From positions 28,967 through 92,966 of the IMG/VR virus record IMGVR_UViG_3300047471_000729: 64,000 bases of DNA. One strand, written 5' to 3'. Both the position numbers and the translations under genes were made by a program. Source of the stretch: a virus. Positions 1 through 9,618 of this stretch are shown here, piece by piece. How positions within the stretch are numbered: position 1 is the stretch's first letter; each line of letters starts with the position of its first letter. The notes beneath the pieces are model-generated. The model made no database searches and was not told the origin of the DNA. It saw only the letters and a list, made by a program, of their open reading frames with translations.

Positions 1-1811
1 TTGGACAGACCAATAACGGCTGGTTCTATACCGGAATTAACTCGCCAGCTTACCCGACTAGCTTTGGTGGTCTCGCAATTTCATGGAACTTTAACGTAGG
101 ACAGGGTGACGTAGATTTCTGGAATTGTTACACCAGTGGTAGCGGTTACACTTCATTCTTTTGGTATCAACTGACGACTGCTGGCTCAGCAGCAACAAAA
201 GTGATGCAGGTTGGTCCAAGCGGTCTTCTGGTTCCATCTACGTTTCTAAAAACCGGTGGTGGGGCGAGCTACCGCATGTCGCCCAACGCCAACAACACCG
301 GCATCGGCTCGTTTTGGTACACCGACACCAGCACCATGTACTTGTTGCTGACCGCGAATAATGACGCTTGGGGTAGCTTCAACGGGCTGCGTCCTTTCGC
401 GGTGGACCTCGCCACTGGCGTCGCGACATTCGGTCACCGGGTGACATTCAACCAAGGCGTGACGATCAGCGGTATCGGCCTCAACGCCTTGACTGTGACT
501 GGCTGGAACATCGTCCTGCAAAACAGTGCGTCCAACAATTACATCATGGCGCAGAACTCCGGCGGTTCCAACGTCAAGATATACGATGACGGCAACAGCC
601 ACATCGAAGCTAGTGCCCAGCTTTGGATTAACAACGCCACCGGAGCTTATACTCAGATCGGCGGCGGGATGACTGTTGCCGGTGCGGTGCAAATCAACGG
701 CGCCTCCAACACAAACGGAAACGCCACCTGTCAGGGGAACATCTACACCAACAGCATCGTGATGAACAACACTTGCTTACTGTATGGCAGGGACACTGCC
801 GGAACTCAGCAGTGGTTGATCGGATGTTGGAACGATAACACTATCTATGTCGGTGACAATTCCCGCACATTGCATCTGCGCGGCTCAGTAAACGTATTCG
901 ATAACCAAGTTCAATGCCCCACCATCACTGTTGGGGGCCTCCTTTGGCAGAACTACAACAGCGGCTGGTGGTGGACCGGAAGCCCGATCCACACCGACAG
1001 CGCGGTTCAGGCTGGTTTATGGATAACCGCCGGAACTGACATCAGTGCTGGCGGTCAGCTCAGTTGCAGCGGCAATTTGAACGTCAGTGGGACATCGTAT
1101 TTGAATGGGAATCAGACCCGCGTTCACGGCACCGATGCCAACGATAGCCTTACCGTCACCTGTTCCGACTATAGCAGGTTTCTCACTATCAAACCCCAAT
1201 CTCCCCAGAATAACTGGTGTCAGATGGGCTACTATTGTGGTGGCGCCGGGTGGGGAACCCTCGAAATAGTCGGGCAGCTTTACTGCGACGGCTCGATGCA
1301 TTGCGGCGATCTAACCGCCACCGGCTGGATTTACGGTGGTGGCAACGGAGGAGCGCAAATTAGATGTTGGGCGGGTGATTGGGGCGCGATGTCCTACGCC
1401 ATGAGCGGCGGCTACTTTGAGATTAGCCCGGATCAAGGCGTGTCCGGTTTCTACTTTCCCAATGCAGGAAACTGGTCCGACGCACGACTGAAGCTCAACA
1501 TCCGCGACAGCGAGATTGATGCCCTGGCGGTGCTTGGCAGGATACCGGTGCGCGCCTTTGAATGGAACGATCACGGTCGCAAGCTAATGCCCTATCGGGA
1601 CAGATCAGTAACATGCGGCCTCGTCGCGCAGGAAGTAGAGGAGCTAATACCCAGCGCGGTAGACATCCCGCCCCTTATCGGTGACGACATGAAGGCCATC
1701 CTTTATGAGCAGTTCCACCCCTACTATATCCGCGCTATCCAGCAACTAAAGGCAGAAAATGATGAGTTAATGGAAAGATTAACTAGGTTGGAGCAATCAA
1801 TTGTCCATTAA
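1..1811 (+). CDS. Tail fibre with C-terminal S74 chaperone domain (5' end outside window)
   Basis: The reading frame is open from the first bases, so the gene begins upstream. The visible part (about 600 residues) is Gly/Asn/Ser/Thr-rich beta-structured fibre sequence with short repeats such as V-x-G-G and L-x-V-x-G. The last ~110 residues match the intramolecular chaperone of endosialidase-type fibres (Peptidase_S74): WSDARLK, a basic-aromatic segment (FEWNDHGRK), GLVAQEVEELIP and a C-terminal coiled coil. In this family the domain drives trimerisation and is then usually released autocatalytically at the Ser of the SDARLK-like motif. It probably forms a host-receptor fibre. The gene looks GC-richer than the next fibre gene. 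The stop overlaps the start of the following paralogue. Confidence 0.88.
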   Translation, partial: GQTNNGWFYTGINSPAYPTSFGGLAISWNFNVGQGDVDFWNCYTSGSGYTSFFWYQLTTAGSAATKVMQVGPSGLLVPSTFLKTGGGASYRMSPNANNTGIGSFWYTDTSTMYLLLTANNDAWGSFNGLRPFAVDLATGVATFGHRVTFNQGVTISGIGLNALTVTGWNIVLQNSASNNYIMAQNSGGSNVKIYDDGNSHIEASAQLWINNATGAYTQIGGGMTVAGAVQINGASNTNGNATCQGNIYTNSIVMNNTCLLYGRDTAGTQQWLIGCWNDNTIYVGDNSRTLHLRGSVNVFDNQVQCPTITVGGLLWQNYNSGWWWTGSPIHTDSAVQAGLWITAGTDISAGGQLSCSGNLNVSGTSYLNGNQTRVHGTDANDSLTVTCSDYSRFLTIKPQSPQNNWCQMGYYCGGAGWGTLEIVGQLYCDGSMHCGDLTATGWIYGGGNGGAQIRCWAGDWGAMSYAMSGGYFEISPDQGVSGFYFPNAGNWSDARLKLNIRDSEIDALAVLGRIPVRAFEWNDHGRKLMPYRDRSVTCGLVAQEVEELIPSAVDIPPLIGDDMKAILYEQFHPYYIRAIQQLKAENDELMERLTRLEQSIVH

Positions 1812-4593
1812 CTTTCCTAATACCCCTCAACCGGGGGATGAGTGGACTGATTCTGGTGCGTCTTGGACGTGGGATGGAGCCAAGTGGGAAGCAACTACCT
1901 TTGCTAATGATGGTCCTTACCTGCCACTAGCTGGTGGTATGATGGCAGGTATGTTGACTTTGTTTCATACTGCACCAACTGCTGCCTATCATGCGACACC
2001 AAAAAATTACGTTGATTTGTTTGCCCCACTTAATAGTCCTATTCTTACTGGTAATCCAACAGGGCCTACCAGGCCGGTCGGTGATAACAGTGCCAGCCTT
2101 GCTACTACAGCCTTTGTCAGCTCGTACGCACCATTAGCTTCGCCCATCTTTATCGGCAACCCACGAGCGCCTACGCCGGCTTTAGGCGATAATACGACCA
2201 CTATCCCAACGACAGCCTGGGTTAAGTCACAGGGATATGGTACTGCATTGGCGTTTCTGCCGTTGACTGGTGGGACTTTAACTGGATTTCTATATATATC
2301 CACAGGTGGATCACCTGTACACGGTTCTACAGCGGCAGGGTTTGGTGCTACACGTTGGAGTTTTGCTGTAGCTCCTAGTGATGAAATTAGTACCGGAACA
2401 ATTGATTATCGTGGTTTCGACACTGGAGCACTCAGTATTATTGGTGCAGGGACGGATGGTAGCAATCGTCGGATTCGTCTCTGGGACAATGTGTTGGTAA
2501 GTAATACTTTAACTGTTGGCGGTGGAGGTATATCGGCTGCAAATACGATTGCAAGCACCGGTGGCAATGCGATCATTACTTGGACGGATCGGACCAGTGG
2601 AGTGACATGGGGATGGTATGCTTCTGGCGGTTTGTGTCGATTGTGGGATGCCAATATTGGTGACATGCTCTCAATGTCCAATACTGGTAATCTGACACAT
2701 ATTGGTAACTATCACTATTTCTCTAACAGTGGTGGAAATGTTAATAGTTCAGGTGGTAATTTTATCTATTCTGATCCAAACTGGACGATATTCCATATAG
2801 GCACTGGTAATCAAGGAGTTCAGGTTCAAGATACTAATGGTAATGCTCGTCACTTATTTTATAGTGGTGGTAATGCTTATCATGGAGGTCCTCTTAGCAT
2901 ACAAGGTAATAATGCAGTCGATAGTCTACTTATCTATAGGAGTGGTGGTACTGCTTATATGACGTTTAAGCCTGAGACTGGTGGTAACTGGTCTCAGATT
3001 GGTTACTACGGATCAAGTTTTGGCTGGGGTGGTATTGAATTCCCGGGTCCGGTACAGTTTGATTCTGGCTTCACCACGTTAGGTAACCTTCAAGCCAATG
3101 GGTATGTGGTTACTAACAATTTATATCTGTGGCAAAGTTACATCTTTTTTATGGGTCAGACTAGCGCTGGACCCAATCACTGGGCTAACAATACAGATAT
3201 GGGGTTCCGTTTAGGATCAGGGAATGGCACCTTCTATTTTCAGAATGTCAATGCTGCCAATAACTGTTTTATTGGTTCAGGTGGTGACATCTATGGTGCA
3301 ACACTTCGAACATGGGGTGGTGGTGACTGGGGTGCAAGTACAGGTTTTGCATCTTTTTCCCAGCATATCTGGCGCTTTGCGATAAGTGGGGGTGATGGAG
3401 GTGCATCGGGTACAGTTAGTTACCGCGTTTACGATTCCACCGCACTTTGTATTGTTGGGGCAGATAGTGGAGGGGTTCGACATGTTCATTTATGGGATGA
3501 TGTAGTTATAGATCGTAATTTACAAGTCAATGGTGGGAATATCTATTTACCAAATAGTTCAGGAACCGGCGTAAATATTGTTAATGCAGGTGGTAATTGG
3601 TTGCATGTCTTTGATGATGGAAATGCTCATCTCGAAACTAACACCAGACTTTGGGTCAATCAGCAAACTGGTACTGATGTTTGGTTTGGTGGACCAGTTA
3701 TTACAAATAGCAACTATTTTGTTTGGGTAAATGGTAGTGCAGGTATTGGTTCCGGTCAAGGTCCTTGCATGTATGGAGACAATAACTGGATTATTGCCAA
3801 GTTGGGTAGTGGGAATTCGGGATTTGCTGTCGCAGATTGGTATGCCAATTGGAATTTTCGAGTAGACTCTGCTGGATCAGTTAGTTGTGCGAATGTTACT
3901 GTTAGTGGAAGTCTCTTTGTCGGGGGATTACAGATTTATAACAACGGCGGCTGGGTATTTGTTGCCAATTCCCTACAGGCCGGTGGCTTGTATTCACGCG
4001 GCGATATCTGGAACGCGGGGAGCATTAATTCCGGCAATCAACTGAACTGTCCTAACGCCTGCACCGCTGGTTATCTTCACAGTACCAGTGATGTTAAGGC
4101 AAATGGCTGGTTCACCAGTGGCATCGGTAATGGTGGCGCTCAAGTTAGATGTTGGGCGGGTGATTGGGGCGCAATGTCCTTCGCTATCAGCAACCAGTAT
4201 TTCGAGATCAGCCCAGACCAAGGGCAATCGGGCTTTTACTATGCCCCGGCTGGTAATTGGTCGGATGCACGACTGAAATATAATATTCGAGATACTGAAG
4301 TTGATGCTCTAGCTGTCATCTGTGCAACACCTGTCCGTCGATTTGAATGGAACGAACGGGGACGCAAATTGATGCCTAATTCTGGATCGGACGTACTGTG
4401 TGGTTTCGTCGCGCAAGAGATTGAGGAAGTAATATCCATTGCAGTAGATGCCGTTCCCCTTCTAGGCGGTGGTATGAAACGTGTCGTTGATGAACATCTC
4501 ACACCATATCTTTTCCGTGCGATCCAACAGTTGACTAAACGAATTGCAGTGTTGGAGGATCGGCTTGCTTCTACAGGTAATACAACGCTATAA
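1801..4593 (+). CDS. Tail fibre, second S74-domain paralogue
   Basis: This 930-residue fibre starts at a TTG that overlaps the previous stop by 11 bases, with a weak GGTTGGAG ribosome site upstream. The N-terminus resembles phage-attachment segments (DEWTDSGASWTWDG, then the collagen-like LPLAGGxMxGxLTL seen in many fibres). The centre is a long beta-repeat shaft. The C-terminus carries WSDARLKYNIRD, FEWNERGRK, CGFVAQEIEEV and a coiled coil, the S74 chaperone. The last ~150 residues are closely similar to those of the preceding gene, including a 28-nt identical DNA block (1360-1387 and 4145-4172). The body is AT-rich while roughly 3950-4250 is GC-richer, pointing to exchange of a 3' module. 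Confidence 0.88.
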   Translation: MSINFPNTPQPGDEWTDSGASWTWDGAKWEATTFANDGPYLPLAGGMMAGMLTLFHTAPTAAYHATPKNYVDLFAPLNSPILTGNPTGPTRPVGDNSASLATTAFVSSYAPLASPIFIGNPRAPTPALGDNTTTIPTTAWVKSQGYGTALAFLPLTGGTLTGFLYISTGGSPVHGSTAAGFGATRWSFAVAPSDEISTGTIDYRGFDTGALSIIGAGTDGSNRRIRLWDNVLVSNTLTVGGGGISAANTIASTGGNAIITWTDRTSGVTWGWYASGGLCRLWDANIGDMLSMSNTGNLTHIGNYHYFSNSGGNVNSSGGNFIYSDPNWTIFHIGTGNQGVQVQDTNGNARHLFYSGGNAYHGGPLSIQGNNAVDSLLIYRSGGTAYMTFKPETGGNWSQIGYYGSSFGWGGIEFPGPVQFDSGFTTLGNLQANGYVVTNNLYLWQSYIFFMGQTSAGPNHWANNTDMGFRLGSGNGTFYFQNVNAANNCFIGSGGDIYGATLRTWGGGDWGASTGFASFSQHIWRFAISGGDGGASGTVSYRVYDSTALCIVGADSGGVRHVHLWDDVVIDRNLQVNGGNIYLPNSSGTGVNIVNAGGNWLHVFDDGNAHLETNTRLWVNQQTGTDVWFGGPVITNSNYFVWVNGSAGIGSGQGPCMYGDNNWIIAKLGSGNSGFAVADWYANWNFRVDSAGSVSCANVTVSGSLFVGGLQIYNNGGWVFVANSLQAGGLYSRGDIWNAGSINSGNQLNCPNACTAGYLHSTSDVKANGWFTSGIGNGGAQVRCWAGDWGAMSFAISNQYFEISPDQGQSGFYYAPAGNWSDARLKYNIRDTEVDALAVICATPVRRFEWNERGRKLMPNSGSDVLCGFVAQEIEEVISIAVDAVPLLGGGMKRVVDEHLTPYLFRAIQQLTKRIAVLEDRLASTGNTTL

Positions 4594-4594
4594 T
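4589..4594 (+). promoter_or_regulatory. Possible -10 element (TATAAT) before small tail genes
   Basis: TATAAT preceded by ACGC sits at the stop codon of the fibre gene, about 45 bases before the next start. No -35 box is visible. It resembles the CGTATAAT sites at 37303, 50663 and 58937, though here the triplet before it is CGC. Weakly supported. Confidence 0.3.
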
Positions 4595-4635
4595 TTGGGT
4601 TATTATCACCACACTACAACCTTAGGGGTTCGGCT

Positions 4636-5217
4636 ATGACTGATTATGCAGATGTTCCAACTATAACAACTCTTCATCAGGAAAGTCAAAACATTCAGAA
4701 TGCTCTGAATCTACTTAATGCTGGCGGTACTATGTCGAATTTCACAGTCGCGCCCCCACCTCCGCCTACTGACGGATCTGGTATACCGTCCAGTACTATG
4801 TATATGTCGGTTAATATTTCGGTACCGGGTCCGATCTCACCTGATATGACTCAGGCACTTATTGATACATTAACAACTAGACAGGCTGAAGTAGTATCGG
4901 AGTTAGCCGACTTAGGTGTTGGTCCCCCGCCACCACCAATAACTGACCCGCCTGTAAACACGACGGCTCCCGTTGTCACACAGGTCGATACTAATCTTAA
5001 TTCTACAACAGGTGTTTGGGACAATACACCAACTAGCTATACGTATTCTTGGCTTAGGGAAGATGGAATAATGGTCGGAACTCTATCGACTTATCCTATT
5101 GCCTTTGCTGATGTTGATCTCTCGTTTACCTGTACTGTTACAGCAACAAATAATATTGGAACGACACAAGGTCCACCATCAAATAGCGTAGTTGTAGTCA
5201 GTCCACCCGCACCCTAG
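4636..5217 (+). CDS. Fibre-associated protein with Ig-like domain
   Basis: 193 residues, ATG start after TTAGGGG. The N-terminal ~85 residues (PTITTLHQESQNIQNALNLL, then a T-V-x-P-P-P-P linker, then a SPDMTQALIDTLTTRQAEV helix) are similar to the 113-residue protein encoded at 12298, which also directly follows an S74 fibre. After a second proline hinge, the C-terminal ~85 residues look like a bacterial/phage Ig-like surface domain (W-D-N-T-P-x-S-Y-T-Y-S-W-L-R, then C-T-V-T-A-T-N). Such domains decorate tail and capsid surfaces and bind carbohydrate weakly. Probably a small accessory or assembly factor of the fibre; the precise role is unknown. Confidence 0.7.
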   Translation: MTDYADVPTITTLHQESQNIQNALNLLNAGGTMSNFTVAPPPPPTDGSGIPSSTMYMSVNISVPGPISPDMTQALIDTLTTRQAEVVSELADLGVGPPPPPITDPPVNTTAPVVTQVDTNLNSTTGVWDNTPTSYTYSWLREDGIMVGTLSTYPIAFADVDLSFTCTVTATNNIGTTQGPPSNSVVVVSPPAP

Positions 5218-5228
5218 GAGGATGTATA

Positions 5229-5468
5229 ATGGGTTCGCCTATGCCTAGTAGTGGTACACCTGTTCCTGCAACTCAACCGTTTACCATTAGATTGGAAGCG
5301 CAACAGTGGAATGCTGTATTGGCTGCGCTTGGTGAAGCACCCTATCGGGTTTCTGCACCATTGATCCAAGCGATTGGTGAACAACTTCAGACCCAGGCGA
5401 ATCAGGCAGGTACCTCTGCCCCAAATGGGCTTGATGTTGATATTGTGACATCTTCTCCGCCCAACTAA
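5229..5468 (+). CDS. Small hypothetical tail-region protein
   Basis: 79 residues, ATG preceded by a strong TAGGAGG. Proline/serine-rich ends flank an amphipathic helix pair (AQQWNAVLAALGEAPYRV and SAPLIQAIGEQLQTQANQ). I do not recognise the family. Its stop overlaps the ATG of the baseplate gene, so it is translationally coupled to the baseplate module. Confidence 0.65.
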   Translation: MGSPMPSSGTPVPATQPFTIRLEAQQWNAVLAALGEAPYRVSAPLIQAIGEQLQTQANQAGTSAPNGLDVDIVTSSPPN

Positions 5469-5965
5469 TGAGATACCGCAAGCTTGACCAAAACGGCGAT
5501 ATGCAGTTTGGTCATGGGGCTGGTGACTTTTGGAAAGACCAACCGGAAGCGGTTGGTCAATCCATCAAGACTCGGCTGCTCTTGTTTGCTGGCGAGTGGT
5601 ATCTTGATACTTCTGCGGGAACTCCCTGGGGTGGGTTCCCACTAAACCAGTCTGTTGTTCAGCAAGGTAAGATACTGTCTGAGCATACACAGTTCTCAAG
5701 GGATGCGGCAATTCGTGAGAGAATTATTACAACTGATGGAGTGATGACATTAAACAATTATGGAAGCGCGTTTAATGCTAATTCCCGCGCGTTTTCAGTT
5801 GGCGCACAAGTAGATACAGTTTATGGTGGTCCTATTTCTGTAATTATCTCTCAAGTATTAGGTGCACCACCGGTTATTCAGTTTGGAGTCCCTCTTGCTC
5901 AAGAGAGACGTCCTGTAGCTCCCGTTTATAGATCCTTGCCAAGACCATCAACAAGGGCTAGGTAG
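5468..5965 (+). CDS. Baseplate protein, phage Mu gp46-like
   Basis: 165 residues, starting at the ATG overlapping the previous stop (AATGA). The pattern RxLDxNGDMxFG, then GQSIKTRLLLFxGEWYLDTSAGTPW, is characteristic of the gp46-like baseplate component that sits next to the J/gp47 protein in contractile-tailed phages. The C-terminal tail is proline/arginine-rich. Directly upstream of the J-like gene, as expected for this module. The protein is thought to help join the baseplate wedge to the hub; that role is taken from the family. Confidence 0.8.
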   Translation: MRYRKLDQNGDMQFGHGAGDFWKDQPEAVGQSIKTRLLLFAGEWYLDTSAGTPWGGFPLNQSVVQQGKILSEHTQFSRDAAIRERIITTDGVMTLNNYGSAFNANSRAFSVGAQVDTVYGGPISVIISQVLGAPPVIQFGVPLAQERRPVAPVYRSLPRPSTRAR

Positions 5966-5967
5966 AA

Positions 5968-7158
5968 ATGGTTGCTCCCGTTGCAGTAATTGACTCGAAT
6001 GGTATAACGATACCACTATATACTGATGTGCTTGCTTATCTGCAAGAACAATATCAATTGATTTATGGTAGTGATGTCAATCTGGATCCTGATACTCAAG
6101 ATGGTCAGTGGATTGCGGTAACCGCATCAGCAATTCATGATGCCAATCAGACTATGGTTGCAGCTTATCTATCCTATAGTCCAACCTTTGCACAAGGTGT
6201 AGGTCTATCAAGTATTGTAAAGATTAATGGTATTCGACGTCAGCGTCCCAGTGTTAGCAATGTAATAGTGCAATGTGTTGGTGTTGCAGGTACCGGTATT
6301 GGTGGTGGTATTGTAGGTGACCAGTTTAATCTTGGTACTCAGTGGGTTTTACCACCCGAGGTTACTATTCCACCGACTGGCTTAATTGAAGTAACAGCGA
6401 CTTCTAATGTTGAAGGAGCAGTTACAGCAGATGTGAATACATTAACACACATTCTGACACCAATACCTGGTTGGCAGACAGTTACTAATCCAAGTGCTGC
6501 GGTACCTGGTCAACCAATTGAGACTGATGCAGCATTACGCAGAAGACAAACAATCTCGGTAGCAAATCCTTCACAAACAGTGGTTGTTGGTATTCAAGGT
6601 GCGATTGAGGAATTAGCAGGTGTCGTCCGGGTTATGGTCTATGAAAATCCAACTGCTGTTACTGACGTAAATGGTACACCACCCTATTCAATGGCTATAG
6701 CTGTTGAGGGTGGGGACATTAACGATATTGCCAATGCTATAGCGTTAAGAAAGACACCAGGCAGCCCAACCTATGGTACCACTTCGGTTATGGTCTTTGA
6801 TAGTCGTGGTATACCTTCGGTGATTAATTTCTTTGAGTTGACTATAGTGCCTGTAACGGTTGGTATTACACTGAATGCCCTTCCTGGATTTACTTCGGTA
6901 ATTGAAACGGAAATCATTGATAGTGTTATCGCCTATATGAATTCTCTGCCTATTGGTTATGATTCCTATCAGTCTAAACTAGTAGCTGCTTGTCAGGTGA
7001 CTGAGCCTGATGGATTAACTTATGATGTTACTTCAGTTAGACAATCAAGAGATGGGAACCCTCTTGCTATCCAAGATGTGACAATTTCTTATATTGAAGC
7101 GGCAACCGCTGATCCCACTACGGTTACAATAACCGTCAATCCTCAGCTTAGGAGGTAA
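5968..7158 (+). CDS. Baseplate J-like protein (Mu gp47 / P2 gpJ family)
   Basis: 396 residues, the usual size for this family. Near the N-terminus it has the typical IYGSDVNLDPDTQDGQWIA segment. The middle has the repetitive beta region (GTGIGGGIVGDQF, ATSNVEGAVTADVNTLT) followed by PGQPIETDAALRRRQ, a hallmark of the J family. The C-terminal portion contains the conserved VRVMVYENPT and the alpha/beta module ending in VTITV. It builds the peripheral wedge of the contractile baseplate, identifying this phage as a myovirus morphologically. Preceded by the gp46-like protein with a 2-base gap. Confidence 0.9.
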   Translation: MVAPVAVIDSNGITIPLYTDVLAYLQEQYQLIYGSDVNLDPDTQDGQWIAVTASAIHDANQTMVAAYLSYSPTFAQGVGLSSIVKINGIRRQRPSVSNVIVQCVGVAGTGIGGGIVGDQFNLGTQWVLPPEVTIPPTGLIEVTATSNVEGAVTADVNTLTHILTPIPGWQTVTNPSAAVPGQPIETDAALRRRQTISVANPSQTVVVGIQGAIEELAGVVRVMVYENPTAVTDVNGTPPYSMAIAVEGGDINDIANAIALRKTPGSPTYGTTSVMVFDSRGIPSVINFFELTIVPVTVGITLNALPGFTSVIETEIIDSVIAYMNSLPIGYDSYQSKLVAACQVTEPDGLTYDVTSVRQSRDGNPLAIQDVTISYIEAATADPTTVTITVNPQLRR

Positions 7159-7160
7159 TC

Positions 7161-7820
7161 ATGACTGGACTAACCGATCGCACGGCTCAAGGGCTCCTCG
7201 GTCACATCACTGGAAAGTTAGCAATCTTTCCTATACCAACAGTCTTTATTGGTTTATTTACAGCTGTTGGTAGTGATGCGGGGGTCGGGTTTACCGAAGT
7301 TGCCGGTGGGGCTTATGCTAGGTCGCCAACTACTGCAGCAACTTGGAATTCGGCAGCCGGGTCAGGACCTAGTGCAATCTCGAATGCGAACCCAATCACT
7401 TTTGCCATCTCTACGGCAGACTGGGGGACAGTCACTGCCTTTGGCTTGTATGATGCAGTTACTGCGGGGAATCTACTTGCCTGGGATTACTTTGGTAGCT
7501 ATACCTGGTTGCCAACACAGATTAGTGCAGCCTCGCCTGCGATCCTGTCGGTATCACGACATGGTTTCCTTACTGGTGACAGTGTTGTCTATTCTGCAGA
7601 ATATGGCGGGAGTCCCCCGACTTTCCTGCAAGGTAACTTTACAGGACTTCTTGCTGTTACTAACCCACTGACAGATTCTTTCTCTGTCACATCCACAGGT
7701 TCGGCAGTCAACACTAATACCTCTGGTAATGGAATGGTTCGTAAGGTTGCTTCGCAGCACATTGGTGTTGGTGTACAACCAACATTCCCATCGGGATCCT
7801 TGCTCATCACCTCTGCGTAA
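7161..7820 (+). CDS. Baseplate/tail-tip associated protein
   Basis: 219 residues, ATG with a consensus TAGGAGG. Residues ~1-120 show a pattern common in phage tail proteins (GLLGHITGK, FIGLFTAVGSDAG, TEVAGGAYAR, ITFxxSTADWGTVTAFGLYD). A small inserted beta domain follows (SRHGFLTGDSVVY ... DSFSVTS ... GNGMVRKV) of the type found as an insertion in many phage structural proteins. The chain closes with QPTFPSGSLLITSA, continuing the first domain. It lies between the J-like and DUF2612-like genes, so it is likely a distal baseplate component. Function inferred from context and pattern only. Confidence 0.7.
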   Translation: MTGLTDRTAQGLLGHITGKLAIFPIPTVFIGLFTAVGSDAGVGFTEVAGGAYARSPTTAATWNSAAGSGPSAISNANPITFAISTADWGTVTAFGLYDAVTAGNLLAWDYFGSYTWLPTQISAASPAILSVSRHGFLTGDSVVYSAEYGGSPPTFLQGNFTGLLAVTNPLTDSFSVTSTGSAVNTNTSGNGMVRKVASQHIGVGVQPTFPSGSLLITSA

Positions 7821-7848
7821 CTACTGTTTTGTAGGGCGTGGATGATCG

Positions 7849-9618
7849 ATGGATCTCTCTGGTCAGATAACGACCACATGCACAGCCAGGAATGATTATT
7901 CTGGCCAGATTCCTAACATAGCGTATACTCTATCTGGTCAAATAACCACTACAATCTCGGCTAGAAATGATTATTATGGTGGTGGTCCTCTTTACATATC
8001 CGGTCAGATCACCACAACTACTACAGCTAGTAATCTCTATACTATTGGGCCAGCAAATCTAACAGGTAGGATTGTAACTGCCGCTAAAGCTTGGGGTGGT
8101 TTTACTGCTCCTTCTGGTACTGTCTTATCCGGTCGGATCACAACTATTAGTAGTGCTAATAGTTGGATTATTACTGGTCCACTCAATTTAACTGGTCAGA
8201 TTTCTTCAACCAGTGCAGTTACAGGATACTTCTTTCAAGGATCATTTAATTTAACCGGTCGAATTACATCTACTAATCGTCTTCAAACTAGTGCCTTTAT
8301 TCTAGGTCAGTTTTCTGGTCGCATTACTTCCACTAGCTCGGCTAGTGGATCACCATTTGTAATGGGTAGTCTTTCTGGTACAATAACCTCTACCACTACA
8401 ACGAGTTCCTGGGCTAGGTTTGGTTTCCCCTTATCTGGTCAGATTACTTCTATTAGTTCAGCCTCTACTCAATTCCAACCTACGGTTCTATTATACGGTA
8501 CGATTAGTACGAGCGTTTCGACACTTGCTTCTTGGCCACCTTTTGTTACTTTATCTGGTCAGATTACTTCGACCTCATCCGTTCGAACGGATGGCGTATT
8601 CCCAGTAATAGCATTTGTTGCTGGTACAATTACTACAACTGTATCAGCAGGACTATGGGGTAATTTTCCGGAGTTTCTATCTGGTGTAATACTTTCGACA
8701 AGCTCAGCTTATGCAGAGACCGTACTTGATACTTATGTATCCGGTCAGATCACCACTATTGCTACAGCTCAAAGCATTCCACCACAACCGATAATAAATT
8801 TGATTGGTGGTAAGATCACCACCACAGTTACTGCCTCGTTTGGTGATCAGGTTGGGGCTGAGTTAGTACCACCACGTCCGCCTTATCCTGCTCCTTTCCC
8901 AACACAACCCGTAGAACATTATCTAGAATATATAACTTCTGAGCATAATCAGAAGCCAAAATACATGGATACTATTGCCATAAGCGTTGATACTTGGGTT
9001 CAGGATCAGTTAATATCGGCAGGATTACCAGGGTTATTTGATATTGATTACGCTGTTGGGGAGCAACTGGACTTTGTTGGGCAGTGGATTGGTAAGACTC
9101 GATGGATTCAAGTACCTAATGCCTTCTTTAGTTGGGACGAGGAAGGACTAGGTTGGAACCAAGCGAATTGGAAAGGCCCAGCAGATTCTGATGATCATCT
9201 TCAGCGTCTTGATGACTATCATTATCGTATACTGCTATTTGCGGCTATAGCTGCCAATCACTGGGATGGTTCTGTACCATCAGCTTATGCTGCCTGGGAT
9301 GCGTTGTTTCTCTATAGTGGTGTAACAGTGGTTATTCAAGACTACGGTAATATGTCTATGATGTATGGGGTATTGTGGGCGACTGAACCGGATACCGTTC
9401 TGATCTCTATGCTTATAAACGGACATATGGATCTAAAGCCTGAAGGCGTTAAAATATTAGATTATATCTTTCAAGTCGAGCCTAATGTCGCATTCTTTGG
9501 CTTTGATGCCCAGAATGACACAATAGCTGGATGGGAAGCTGGATCTTGGGGTATCCTTGTGCCGCCTGGCTCGGGGTACGACCCGCTGCAACCAACAGGG
9601 ATTACACCCAATGAGTGA
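7849..9618 (+). CDS. DUF2612-like baseplate protein with repeat-rich N-terminal extension
   Basis: 589 residues. Residues ~1-330 consist of about 15 degenerate repeats of a unit containing (L)SGxITTTxxA, spaced roughly 17-35 residues, extremely Ser/Thr/Gly-rich. From about residue 350 the sequence changes to a globular domain (YLEYITSEHNQKPKYMDTI, IDYAVGEQLDFVGQWIGKTR, DEEGLGWNQ, DDYHYRILLFAAIAANHWDG) matching DUF2612 proteins that sit after baseplate J genes. The repeat part is unusual for DUF2612 and may form a beta-solenoid or spacer exposed at the baseplate. The stop overlaps the start of the next fibre gene by 8 bases. Confidence 0.78.
   Translation: MDLSGQITTTCTARNDYSGQIPNIAYTLSGQITTTISARNDYYGGGPLYISGQITTTTTASNLYTIGPANLTGRIVTAAKAWGGFTAPSGTVLSGRITTISSANSWIITGPLNLTGQISSTSAVTGYFFQGSFNLTGRITSTNRLQTSAFILGQFSGRITSTSSASGSPFVMGSLSGTITSTTTTSSWARFGFPLSGQITSISSASTQFQPTVLLYGTISTSVSTLASWPPFVTLSGQITSTSSVRTDGVFPVIAFVAGTITTTVSAGLWGNFPEFLSGVILSTSSAYAETVLDTYVSGQITTIATAQSIPPQPIINLIGGKITTTVTASFGDQVGAELVPPRPPYPAPFPTQPVEHYLEYITSEHNQKPKYMDTIAISVDTWVQDQLISAGLPGLFDIDYAVGEQLDFVGQWIGKTRWIQVPNAFFSWDEEGLGWNQANWKGPADSDDHLQRLDDYHYRILLFAAIAANHWDGSVPSAYAAWDALFLYSGVTVVIQDYGNMSMMYGVLWATEPDTVLISMLINGHMDLKPEGVKILDYIFQVEPNVAFFGFDAQNDTIAGWEAGSWGILVPPGSGYDPLQPTGITPNE

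Noticed and set aside
246-1574. Several minus-strand ORFs opposite the first fibre
   Set aside because: They are antisense shadows of a GC-richer coding region without ribosome sites or recognisable products.
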